Assembly (NCBI GenBank): GCA_050246115.1
Contig: JBFWWP010000002.1
Location: forward strand, 1 to 64,000
Direction: 5' to 3'
From: JBFWWP01 sp050246115
GTDB lineage: Bacteria > Planctomycetota > UBA8108 > UBA1146 > JAJFFE01
DNA length: 64,000 bases
Position numbers and translations under genes: made by a program. This document shows, piece after piece, positions 14,509 to 22,778 of the stretch. Numbering within the stretch: the stretch's first letter is position 1; every line of letters starts with the position of its first letter. The notes beneath the pieces are model-generated. The model had not been told where the DNA came from, made no database searches, and saw only the letters and a list, made by a program, of their open reading frames with translations.

Positions 14509-15932
14509 GTTACGAGGTCATCATCGGGCTCGAGGTCCACGTGCAGTTGAGTACGCGCACGAAGCTGTTCTGCGCCTGCGCCGTGGAGTTCGGGGCCATG
14601 CCCAATACGCGGGTGTGTCCGGTGTGTCTGGGCTACCCGGGAGCCCTGCCGGTGCTCAACGAGCAGGCGGTTCGGTTGGCACTCCGAGCGGGTCTCGCTT
14701 TCGAGTGTGACCTCGCCCGCTGGACCCAGTTCGACCGAAAGAACTACTTCTATCCGGACCTGCCGAAGGGCTACCAGATTTCGCAACTCGATGTGCCCTT
14801 CGCGAGTGGCGGCAAGGTGCGGTTCGACTTCGACGGCAGTGAGCGCGAGGTGGCGCTGCGCCGCATCCACCTCGAGGAAGATGCCGGCAAGTCGATGCAC
14901 GCATCGGCCGCCGGCGGATCACGCATCGACCTCAATCGTTGTGGCACACCGCTTCTCGAGATGGTCACCGAGCCAGTGATTCGGTCTCCCGCTGAAGCCG
15001 CCGCATGCCTACGGGCGATCCGTGACTTGATGGGGTGGGTCGGCGTATCGGACGTGAACATGGAAGAGGGGTCGCTGCGGTGTGACCTGAACCTGTCCCT
15101 CCGTCGGGTCGGAGACACCGCGCTGGGAACGCGATCCGAAGTGAAGAATCTGAACTCCTTCTTCCATTTGGAACGGGCCGCCGAACTCGAGATCGAGCGC
15201 CAAACGCGCCAGCTCGACGCCGGGGAGCGGGTCAAGCAGGAGACCCGTTCCTTCGATGCAGAGCGCATGGAGACACGGCCGCTGCGAAGCAAGGAAGAGG
15301 CGGAGGACTATCGCTACTTCCCCGACCCCGATCTGCCGCCGTGGACGGTGTCCGACGAAGCGATCGCGGAGGAACGCGACCGGGTGCCGACGAGTCCGCG
15401 CGCGCGTCGCCGGGTGTACGAGCAGCAGCTGGGATTGTCGAGCGTCGAAGCGGGCGTGCTGCTGCAGAGCCGGGCCCACTCCGACTTCTTCGAACGATTG
15501 CTTGGCGCGGGGTTGTCCGCGAGGATTGCGTGCAACTGGTTCCAGAGTGAGGTCCTGCGCGAGCTGAACGAGCGGCGCATCGGGATCGAGGACTTCGGGC
15601 TCAGTCCGGAGCAGATTGCGGCGATCGCGCGCGCGGTGACCGAGGAGCGCGTGAGCGTCACCGTCGCGCGCGATGTCTTTCGTGAGGCGGTTGCGACCCG
15701 CGCGGATCCTGAGCCGCTGTTGGCAGCGCGCGGCGAGCAGGTCTCGGCGCGGGACCAGCTCGAGGTGTGGGTGGCCGACGTGCTGCAGGCGAATCCCGAC
15801 GCGGTGGCGAAGCTTCGCCAGGGAGACGCGAAGCCGCTCGGCTTTCTCGTGGGACTCGTCCGGAAGGCGTCGGCCGGCCGTGCGAACCCGCGTTTGGTGA
15901 CCGAGCTCATTCAAGAATGGATCGCGCGCTGA
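14505..15932 (+). CDS. gatB: Asp-tRNA(Asn)/Glu-tRNA(Gln) amidotransferase subunit B
   Basis: The 475-residue protein begins MSYEVIIGLEVHVQLSTRTK and contains CPVCLGYPGALPVLN, FDRKNYFYPDLPKGYQISQ, RIHLEEDAGK and EVKNLNSF, all hallmarks of GatB. It binds the misacylated tRNA, activates the carboxylate with ATP and uses ammonia from GatA. The C-terminal YqeY-like helical domain (residues about 330-475) is complete. The length is usual for the family. It is coupled to gatA by a four-base overlap. Confidence 0.95.
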   Translation: MSYEVIIGLEVHVQLSTRTKLFCACAVEFGAMPNTRVCPVCLGYPGALPVLNEQAVRLALRAGLAFECDLARWTQFDRKNYFYPDLPKGYQISQLDVPFASGGKVRFDFDGSEREVALRRIHLEEDAGKSMHASAAGGSRIDLNRCGTPLLEMVTEPVIRSPAEAAACLRAIRDLMGWVGVSDVNMEEGSLRCDLNLSLRRVGDTALGTRSEVKNLNSFFHLERAAELEIERQTRQLDAGERVKQETRSFDAERMETRPLRSKEEAEDYRYFPDPDLPPWTVSDEAIAEERDRVPTSPRARRRVYEQQLGLSSVEAGVLLQSRAHSDFFERLLGAGLSARIACNWFQSEVLRELNERRIGIEDFGLSPEQIAAIARAVTEERVSVTVARDVFREAVATRADPEPLLAARGEQVSARDQLEVWVADVLQANPDAVAKLRQGDAKPLGFLVGLVRKASAGRANPRLVTELIQEWIAR

Positions 15933-16061
15933 GCCGATCGCTTCGCACGGCGCGACTGCGACGGGTCGGGACGCGCCACGAAACGGGTTGGCGCTGGGAG
16001 GTCGGTGGGGGTTGGCGCCCGCTCGCCCCACGGGACGGATGCAACGAAAGAGGGGATCGAC

Positions 16062-17312
16062 ATGGCCGACGTGACTCGTTTCGAAGACCGACTGGAGAAC
16101 TACGCGCGACTCATCGTCGAGCACGGGTTGAACGTGCAGGAGGGGCAAGTCGTCAACATCACGGCGGAGGCCATACACCGTGACTTTGCCATGCGGATCG
16201 TCGAGCGGGCCTACCGGCGCGGAGCACGCTTCGTCGATCTCAACTTGGTCGACGCGCGCTCCGGACGCATGCGTCTCCTCGAGTCCAAGGAGGCCGACCT
16301 TTCGTTCGTACCGGCCTACACGACGGAACGGGCGCGCGAGATGGTCGACGACCACGGCGCGAATCTGCGACTGCTCGGCAGCGAGAATCCGGACATCCTG
16401 AGTGATCTGGATCCACGCCGGGTCAACCAGGTCCGCTTGGCCACTTTCAAGGCCTTGAAGTACTTCTACGACGAGGGCATTGGCAGGTCCAAGGTGCATT
16501 GGACGGTGGCGGCCGCCGCGACCCCGGCCTGGGGACGAAAGCTGTTTCCGGAACTGGACGGTGAGACCGCGTGCGCGCGTTTGTGGGACGCGATCCTTCG
16601 CGCTTGCCGCGCGGATCGGTCGGACTGTCTCGAAGTATGGCAAGAGCACAACGCTCGTCTGCAGGCACGGGCGCGCCGATTGACCGCCCTCGGGATCCGC
16701 GAGTTGCACTTCACCGGCGGCGGCACGGATCTGGTGGTAGGGCTGTCGGCCAAGGCCCGTTTCGCGGGCGGCACCGACCTGAGTCCGCGCAAGGTCCCGT
16801 TCGAGCCGAATCTCCCCACCGAGGAGGTCTTCACGACTCCCGACTGCCGCGCCACCCGGGGTACCGTACGCGCTACGCGGCCGTTTCTCATCAACGGCAA
16901 GCTCATCGAAGGGCTCGAGCTGCGGTTCGAGGCCGGAGAGATCGTGCACTTCGCAGCGGCCAGTGGCGAGGCGACTTTCCGCGAGTACATTTCCAGCGAT
17001 GCCGGCGCCCGGCGCCTCGGTGAGGTCGCCTTGGTCGGAATCGACTCGCCGATCTACCAGAGCGGATTGGTGTTTCAGGAGATCCTGTTCGACGAGAATG
17101 CGGCCTGTCACATCGCCGTGGGCTCGGCGTACAAGTTCTGCCTCGAGGGGGGGACATCGATGAGCCCCGAGGAACTCGTGGAGCAGGGGTGCAACGAGAG
17201 CAGCGTCCACACCGACATGATGATCTCGTCCGAGGAAGTCGATGTCGTAGCACGCACGTATGCGGGCACTGAGGTGCCGCTGCTCCGGAACGGAGAATGG
17301 GTCTTCGAGTGA
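16062..17312 (+). CDS. M29-family (thermophilic) aminopeptidase
   Basis: The 416-residue enzyme belongs to the AmpS/PepS/AmpT metallo-aminopeptidase family, which removes N-terminal residues with a two-metal site. All expected ligands are found: E255 (LPTEEVFTTPD), E321 (RLGEVALVG), H350 (NAACHIAVGSAY), Y357, H383 and D385 (SSVHTDMMI). Their spacing matches the family exactly. It is cytoplasmic with no signal. I chose ATG 16062 with the GAAAGAGGGGA site; the frame opens at 16005. It follows gatB after 129 bases and precedes an ABC-F gene. Confidence 0.92.
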   Translation: MADVTRFEDRLENYARLIVEHGLNVQEGQVVNITAEAIHRDFAMRIVERAYRRGARFVDLNLVDARSGRMRLLESKEADLSFVPAYTTERAREMVDDHGANLRLLGSENPDILSDLDPRRVNQVRLATFKALKYFYDEGIGRSKVHWTVAAAATPAWGRKLFPELDGETACARLWDAILRACRADRSDCLEVWQEHNARLQARARRLTALGIRELHFTGGGTDLVVGLSAKARFAGGTDLSPRKVPFEPNLPTEEVFTTPDCRATRGTVRATRPFLINGKLIEGLELRFEAGEIVHFAAASGEATFREYISSDAGARRLGEVALVGIDSPIYQSGLVFQEILFDENAACHIAVGSAYKFCLEGGTSMSPEELVEQGCNESSVHTDMMISSEEVDVVARTYAGTEVPLLRNGEWVFE

Positions 17313-17339
17313 GGTCGCCCCTCATTGACGCCCTGAAAC

Positions 17340-19196
17340 ATGCTGCGGGTCCAACAACTTTCGAAGTCCTTCGGGACGCGGGTCCTATTCGAAGACGTGA
17401 GCTTCCTGATGAACCCCGGCGAGCGCTTGGGGCTCGTGGGGCGGAATGGGCACGGCAAGACGACACTGTTCAAGATCTTGCTCGGCGAGCAAACGGCGGA
17501 CTCGGGCGAGATCATCCTCCCGCGCGGCTATCGGATCAGTCACCTGTCGCAGCACCTGAGTTTCCACGAGCCCACCGTGCTGGCGGAGGTCTGCACCAGC
17601 TTGCCCGCGTCCGATGACGGTACCGACCGCACCTACAAGGCGGAAGCGGCGCTCTTTGGCTTGGGGTTCAGCAAGGAGCAGATCGAACAAGCTCCGCAGC
17701 GCCTGTCGGGAGGGTTCCAGGTACGTCTGAACTTGGCGAAGGTCTTGGTCTCCGAACCGAACTTGCTGCTGCTCGACGAACCGACCAACTATCTCGACAT
17801 TGTGTCGATGCGCTGGTTGGGCCGGTTTCTGCGCGAGTGGAAGAACGAGCTGATGCTCATCACCCACGACCGCGGCTTCATGGATGGGGTCACCACCCAC
17901 ACGGCTGCGATCCATCGCGGGAAACTGCGGAAGGTCGAAGGCAACACCTTCAAGATGTTCGCGCAGATCGAGCAGGAAGAAGAGATCCACGAGAAGACGA
18001 GGGTGAACCAGGACCGCGAGCGGAAGGTCCAGGAGCGCTTCATCGAGCGCTTTCGAGCCAAGGCAAGCAAGGCCAAGGCCGTCCAGTCCCGGGTCAAAAT
18101 GCTCGCGAAGCAAGATACGCTCGATCAACTCGAGGAGCTCAAAGACTTGAGCTTTCGGTTCAGCCTCGCGCCGTTCCCAGCCAAGGTCGTGGCCGAGGTG
18201 GAGGGGCTGGAGTTCGGTTACGACCCGACGACCCCCCTGATTCGGGGATTGGATCTCGCCGTCGGTGCCCAGGACCGGCTCGCAGTCATTGGTCGCAACG
18301 GCAAAGGCAAATCGACGCTCCTCAGTCTGCTCGTCGGCAACCTGTCGCCGAGCGGTGGGCGCCTGCGCTTCCACCCGTCGACGAAAGTCGCCTACTACGG
18401 GCAAGAGAACGTGGATCGGCTGGACCCCAACCGCACGGTCGAGGAGGAGATTCTCGCCGTGCATCCGGACCACTCCCGCGGGGCCGCTCGCAACATTTGC
18501 GGTTTGATGATGTTCGAGGGGGAGCAAGCCCTGAAGAAGATCTCGGTGCTCTCCGGGGGGGAGCGCAGTCGAGTGCTGCTCGGCAAGCTGCTGGTGAGTC
18601 CGGCGAATCTGTTGCTGTTGGACGAACCGACGAACCACCTGGACTTGTCCGCGAGTGAGGGACTTACCGATGCGCTCGCCGACTTCGAAGGCGCGGTGGT
18701 GTTGGTCACGCACAGCGAGTCACTGCTCCGGCGGGTGGCGAACCGCCTCGTGGTCTTCGACAACGAACAGGTGCGAGTGTTCGAGGGTAGCTACGACGAG
18801 TTCCTCGAACAGGTCGGTTGGTCGGGAGAGGACGGTCTACGCACGAAGTCCACGGGTAACGTTGCTGCGCGCGGTGCCCAGCGGCGAGACCTGCGTCGGC
18901 AACGCGCCGAGATCATCGGGGAGCGGTCGAAGAAGCTGCGGCCGGTGCAAGTGAAGATCGATGCGCTCGAGTCCAAGATCATGGAACTCGAGGAGGAAAC
19001 CCGTCAGGTGGACGCAGAGCTGTGTACCGCAGCGTCCGAAAAGCGCCAGGACGCGATCGCGGCGCTGGGCCGCCGTAGCGGTGAGCTCCGCGCGGAGGTC
19101 GCGCGACGCTACGAGGAACTCGATCGACTGGGAGAGGAGCAGGCCGAGTTGCAAAGCGCCTTCGACGCGCGGCTGGCCGAGCTCGAGGACGCGTGA
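17340..19196 (+). CDS. ABC-F family ATPase (ribosome-associated type)
   Basis: The 618-residue protein has two ABC domains in one chain and no membrane segments. Domain 1 has Walker A GRNGHGKTT, signature LSGGFQVRLNL and Walker B LLLLDEPTNYLD. Domain 2 has GRNGKGKST, LSGGERSRVLLG and LLLLDEPTNHLD. A charged linker (about residues 215-270) joins them, and a coiled-coil C-terminal extension (about 520-618) follows. The plan resembles Uup/YheS-type ABC-F proteins that act at the ribosome. It starts 27 bases after the aminopeptidase gene, in a translation-related neighbourhood. The exact subfamily cannot be assigned by eye. Confidence 0.88.
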   Translation: MLRVQQLSKSFGTRVLFEDVSFLMNPGERLGLVGRNGHGKTTLFKILLGEQTADSGEIILPRGYRISHLSQHLSFHEPTVLAEVCTSLPASDDGTDRTYKAEAALFGLGFSKEQIEQAPQRLSGGFQVRLNLAKVLVSEPNLLLLDEPTNYLDIVSMRWLGRFLREWKNELMLITHDRGFMDGVTTHTAAIHRGKLRKVEGNTFKMFAQIEQEEEIHEKTRVNQDRERKVQERFIERFRAKASKAKAVQSRVKMLAKQDTLDQLEELKDLSFRFSLAPFPAKVVAEVEGLEFGYDPTTPLIRGLDLAVGAQDRLAVIGRNGKGKSTLLSLLVGNLSPSGGRLRFHPSTKVAYYGQENVDRLDPNRTVEEEILAVHPDHSRGAARNICGLMMFEGEQALKKISVLSGGERSRVLLGKLLVSPANLLLLDEPTNHLDLSASEGLTDALADFEGAVVLVTHSESLLRRVANRLVVFDNEQVRVFEGSYDEFLEQVGWSGEDGLRTKSTGNVAARGAQRRDLRRQRAEIIGERSKKLRPVQVKIDALESKIMELEEETRQVDAELCTAASEKRQDAIAALGRRSGELRAEVARRYEELDRLGEEQAELQSAFDARLAELEDA

Positions 19197-19261
19197 TCCC
19201 GAGGCCGTCTCCACGCGCCGCCTCGCGGGCGGCGACCGTTCCCCGGACCGGCGGGTAGAAC

Positions 19262-21517
19262 TCACTCCTTGCGGAGCGAGAAGCTGACCCGGAGCGCCGA
19301 AGGGTTCTCGATCACCCGCATCTCCGGTTGGTAGCCCGCTTGCTCGACTTCGAGGACGAACGGCTCGAACGGCTGCACACGGATGGTGAGCGGCGTGGTT
19401 CCCATCGGTTGGCCGGCGAGCGCAACCTGCGCTCCGGGTGGAGTGCTCTCGATCCGTAGCGGGATCCGACAGCGCAACGCGGCCGCGGAGCGAGGGTAGC
19501 GGTACAAGAGACCCTGATAGAGATCGAAGGCGGTGCTCAGTTCGCCGCGTTGTTCGACCGCCTGCGCCGTGAGGAAAAGCTCCTCGGCGTCATTGAGATA
19601 CCTCTCGAGCTTCTCGCGCTGTCCCTTCGCTCGCTCGGCCCACAGAGTGCCCTTACCCAGTTGCTCCACGGTGGCGTATTGCTTCACCGCGTCGTTCGGT
19701 CGCCCGAGGAGCTCGGCGCGTTCGGCAACGGCAAAGGCGCTGGTGAGCTGCTTGTTCAACTGGGTCTGCAGGAAGTTCACCCGGCCTTGGACCACGGTCT
19801 CCGACCGTGCCGCGAACTGGGAGAACAACGAGGCGAAGTGGACCCGCCGGAACGAGCGCAGGCGGCGGAGCAGCAAATCGGCATCGCTCTCGAACTGCCG
19901 ATGCTCGGGAGTTCCGGGATAGGGCAGGCTGGTCTCGAACAGCGCGGCTGCTTGGCGATCGAGGCTCTCGAGCTTGGTGTACGAGTAGGCTTGGTAGGTG
20001 CCGAAGAACAGCAGCCCCGCGATGACCAGCTGTCCGACCTGCGACCAACGGCGCCGGCGCGGGGCGGTGCGCGCGGGGAGGCGCCGAATCGTCTCGAGGT
20101 CGACGCTTCCCGCTGGGGCCAGGGCGGCAATCTTCTCGTAGATCTGTGCGGCCTCGGCCGTGGCCCCGCGATCGAGCAGTGAGCCCGCGAGCAGAGTCAA
20201 CTCTTGGACGGCGCGCGGGATCATGTCGCGGTCGAGCAGCAGGTTCACGAAGCGCCGACGAACGGCCTCGCACTGCGGGTACTGAGTTGCCAGCCGCTCG
20301 AACAAGACGAGCGGCAGGTCGTTCTCGCCGGCGCGCATCATGAAACGGACCAACCGCGGCACCGCGTGCTGGAGGGCCTCTTCGAAGTGCGGGTAGGAAC
20401 CGATGATTGCGAAGTAGAGATCGAGATCTCGGGGGCGGTAACGCAGCGCTTCCTCGAGGAGTCGACGTCCGGCCTCGACGTTGCCGCGCAGCAAGGCTTC
20501 CTGACTGAAGTCCGCATACACCTGCACGACCTTGTCGCGCAAGTTGCCAAGGTCTGGATCCCAGCGCAGGGCCTCGCGGTAGTGCTCGAGCGCGGCGCCG
20601 AGATCACCGCGCTGCATCATCGTGTCGCCGAGGTAGTTGAGCTGGTGGATCGCGGAGTCGACCTCGCCGGCGCGGAGGCACACCTGGGCCAGTCGCTTGC
20701 GGATCGGGAGGTCATCGACGGCCATCTCGGCAGCCTGCTCGAAGCGCGTGACGAGCTCACGGGCGGCAAGGGGCGTCAGTTGGGAGACCTCGATGCCCTC
20801 GAACTCGGGAAACAGCGTCTTCTTCGCCAGTCCGGTCCGGACCGCCCGCAGCAACGTCATGGCAGTGTGGTGCGGGAAGAGCACCCCATCGGAGAGCAAC
20901 GAGCGCAGGTTGCGGAAACCATCGATCAGCTCGGCGACCTGGAGGAACAGCCAGTCGTGCCCCTCGTTCTGGACCCGGATCCCCTTCTCGGAGAGCACCA
21001 GCAGTTCCTCGAGGGACGGTAAGACGGAAACGAACTCGCGTAGTTCCGTCCGACGCTGCTGGAGGGCCTCGACGAAGGATACGAGGGTGAGGCCACCGGT
21101 CTTGGCTCGGCGATGGTCGGGCAGCAGGAGCTCTTCCGGTACCTGGCCTTCCTCGAACAGGAACTGGTGGCCATGGCGGGCAAGGACGAGGAGTACCTCC
21201 TCGCGCAACTCCCGGGCGGCGAAGTCCGCACGCTGTTCCTCGGACAGGATGCCGCGGCTCGCCAAGAGGGACGCCACGCTCTGAGGTTTGCGTCGGAGTT
21301 CGGCGGCTAGATCGTCCAGCACCGAACGCGAGAACTGGCCGCTCTGAAACAGCGAGGGGTCCGGGAGAAAACGACACTCCTTGCCGGCGTCCAGCAAGTG
21401 CACCTCGCGGCTGGACAGGAAGATGCGGCGAACACGATCGCCGCGGCCGAGGTAGAGCGTCCCGACTTGCTCGCGTTCGACGACACGGGAGATGAGTTTG
21501 AGCAGTTCTGGGGTCAT
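19262..21517 (-). CDS. DUF4388/PATAN-like, TPR and PEGA domain protein
   Basis: The 751-residue protein starts with a region like the DUF4388/PATAN domain (GTLYLGRGDRVRRIFLSSREV, with LLASRGILSEEQ and ELREEVLLVL). TPR-like helical repeats run from about residue 260 to 480, a single membrane helix (about 497-515, GQLVIAGLLFFGTYQAY) follows, then a coiled region and a C-terminal PEGA domain (LRIESTPPGAQVALAGQPMGTTPLTI). PEGA domains are usually outside the cytoplasm, so the TPR half is cytoplasmic. It may link a cytoplasmic regulator to the envelope. Convergent with the ABC-F gene; 11 bases separate it from the gene upstream, with which it may form an operon. Confidence 0.7.
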   Translation of the reverse strand: MTPELLKLISRVVEREQVGTLYLGRGDRVRRIFLSSREVHLLDAGKECRFLPDPSLFQSGQFSRSVLDDLAAELRRKPQSVASLLASRGILSEEQRADFAARELREEVLLVLARHGHQFLFEEGQVPEELLLPDHRRAKTGGLTLVSFVEALQQRRTELREFVSVLPSLEELLVLSEKGIRVQNEGHDWLFLQVAELIDGFRNLRSLLSDGVLFPHHTAMTLLRAVRTGLAKKTLFPEFEGIEVSQLTPLAARELVTRFEQAAEMAVDDLPIRKRLAQVCLRAGEVDSAIHQLNYLGDTMMQRGDLGAALEHYREALRWDPDLGNLRDKVVQVYADFSQEALLRGNVEAGRRLLEEALRYRPRDLDLYFAIIGSYPHFEEALQHAVPRLVRFMMRAGENDLPLVLFERLATQYPQCEAVRRRFVNLLLDRDMIPRAVQELTLLAGSLLDRGATAEAAQIYEKIAALAPAGSVDLETIRRLPARTAPRRRRWSQVGQLVIAGLLFFGTYQAYSYTKLESLDRQAAALFETSLPYPGTPEHRQFESDADLLLRRLRSFRRVHFASLFSQFAARSETVVQGRVNFLQTQLNKQLTSAFAVAERAELLGRPNDAVKQYATVEQLGKGTLWAERAKGQREKLERYLNDAEELFLTAQAVEQRGELSTAFDLYQGLLYRYPRSAAALRCRIPLRIESTPPGAQVALAGQPMGTTPLTIRVQPFEPFVLEVEQAGYQPEMRVIENPSALRVSFSLRKE

Positions 21518-21528
21518 GCGTTCGTGAC

Positions 21529-22677
21529 CTAGTTCCTCGGCGGTTTCGCGTAGCGATACGGGTACTTCAGCAACTTGTCGGCGAAGCCGGTCAACGGATC
21601 TTCCGGATCGGACTCGAGACGAAAGCGCCGGAGTCTCTGGATCGACTCGGCACTGCGAAGCGTCGCCAGCCCCTCGAGGCCGGCCTTTCGCAAGTGCGGG
21701 CTCGAGCTCTCGAGGAGGGCGTCATACCAGGGAAGTGAGGCGGAGTAGCCGCCGACCGCCGCCAAGTCGACCGCGGTCAGCAGCGTGTCGGGGTCACCGA
21801 CTCGCAACGTCTCTTCCCACCAAAGCCAGGCCTCGGGCAATGGCATGCGTGCATAGGCCTCGAGCAGCAGCGCGCGTCGCTCCGGTGCCGCCCCGGGGAA
21901 GGCTTGGAGGAGGAGAGCCCGATCTCGTACGGTCGAGAAGCGCTGCAGGTAGCGGATCGAGGTTTCGAGCAACTCGGGAGAGTCGTCGCGGAGCAGCAGT
22001 CGCGCGGCGCCCCCGTCGGCGAGATCGAGGCCCGCGAGCAGGAACAGCTCGAGGAGTGAGTTCTGGACCGAAGTCTCGAGCTCGTTCGCGAACGCGAGAG
22101 CGAGACGGTCCTGCTCCAACTCCGTCACCGTTCCCGAGTGTTCGGCGAGCCAAGCGACTGCGAGCGTGCGACAGGTCGCTTGCGGCGCCGCGAGTAGTTC
22201 GAAGGCCGCGGCGCGCGGGCTCTTCGACGCGTCCGCTCCGAGGAGCGCGGCGACCGCTGATCGTTCGGGTGACGCGAGTGAAAGTCGAAGTAGGCCGGCG
22301 GGAACGAACTCTCCGTCGACGGCGATGAACTCGGACGGTGTGCTGGTCCCCTCGCGATAGAGAAAGAGCCCGGAGTCGCCGGGGCGCAACGGCGTTCCCT
22401 CCGGGAGCTGGCCGTGGTGTTCCAGGAGCCTGACGATCGAGGCGCCCCTCGCGACCTCGGGTATGGCTTGCTCCGCTGCGGCGATCACCAAGAGCCGGTC
22501 GTCGGCATCGACTTGGATCTCGAGCAACGTTCCCCAGACACCACGGCCTGCACACTTCACCAAGGGCCAGAAATCGGGCGCGGTGACGGCTGCTGATTCC
22601 CGCGGAAACAGTGCTCCCGCGATCATCGTACAGCCCATGGCGGCACCAGTCAGAACCCCCCAACCGCCTCTTGCCAC
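21529..22677 (-). CDS. Exported protein of unknown function with HEAT-like helical repeats
   Basis: I do not recognise the family. From GTG 22677 (GGAAGGAG seven bases upstream) the product has 382 residues. A hydrophobic N-terminal segment (WGVLTGAAMGCTMIAGALF) ending near ESAA looks like a signal peptide. A short beta-rich region follows, with a PGDSGLFLYREG motif. The rest is made of alpha-helical repeats (for example ELLAAPQATCRTLAVAWLAEH and TLLTAVDLAAVGGYSASLPW), consistent with HEAT-like repeats. It is probably a periplasmic scaffold. The frame opens earlier at 22770 but that part is Ser/Arg-rich without a start site. Confidence 0.6.
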   Translation of the reverse strand: MARGGWGVLTGAAMGCTMIAGALFPRESAAVTAPDFWPLVKCAGRGVWGTLLEIQVDADDRLLVIAAAEQAIPEVARGASIVRLLEHHGQLPEGTPLRPGDSGLFLYREGTSTPSEFIAVDGEFVPAGLLRLSLASPERSAVAALLGADASKSPRAAAFELLAAPQATCRTLAVAWLAEHSGTVTELEQDRLALAFANELETSVQNSLLELFLLAGLDLADGGAARLLLRDDSPELLETSIRYLQRFSTVRDRALLLQAFPGAAPERRALLLEAYARMPLPEAWLWWEETLRVGDPDTLLTAVDLAAVGGYSASLPWYDALLESSSPHLRKAGLEGLATLRSAESIQRLRRFRLESDPEDPLTGFADKLLKYPYRYAKPPRN

Positions 22678-22778
22678 GACGCGCTCCTTCCCCTCTGCTC
22701 GCACCCTCGAACCCGATCGGGAACTCGACGAGGCGGTCACCGAGCCGATCGCACGGCTCGGATCCCGCAACGCCGAGG

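Noticed and set aside
15009..17210. 733-codon open frame on the minus strand
   Set aside because: It lies antisense to gatB and the M29 aminopeptidase, both clearly identified. The composition is that of a GC-rich shadow frame.
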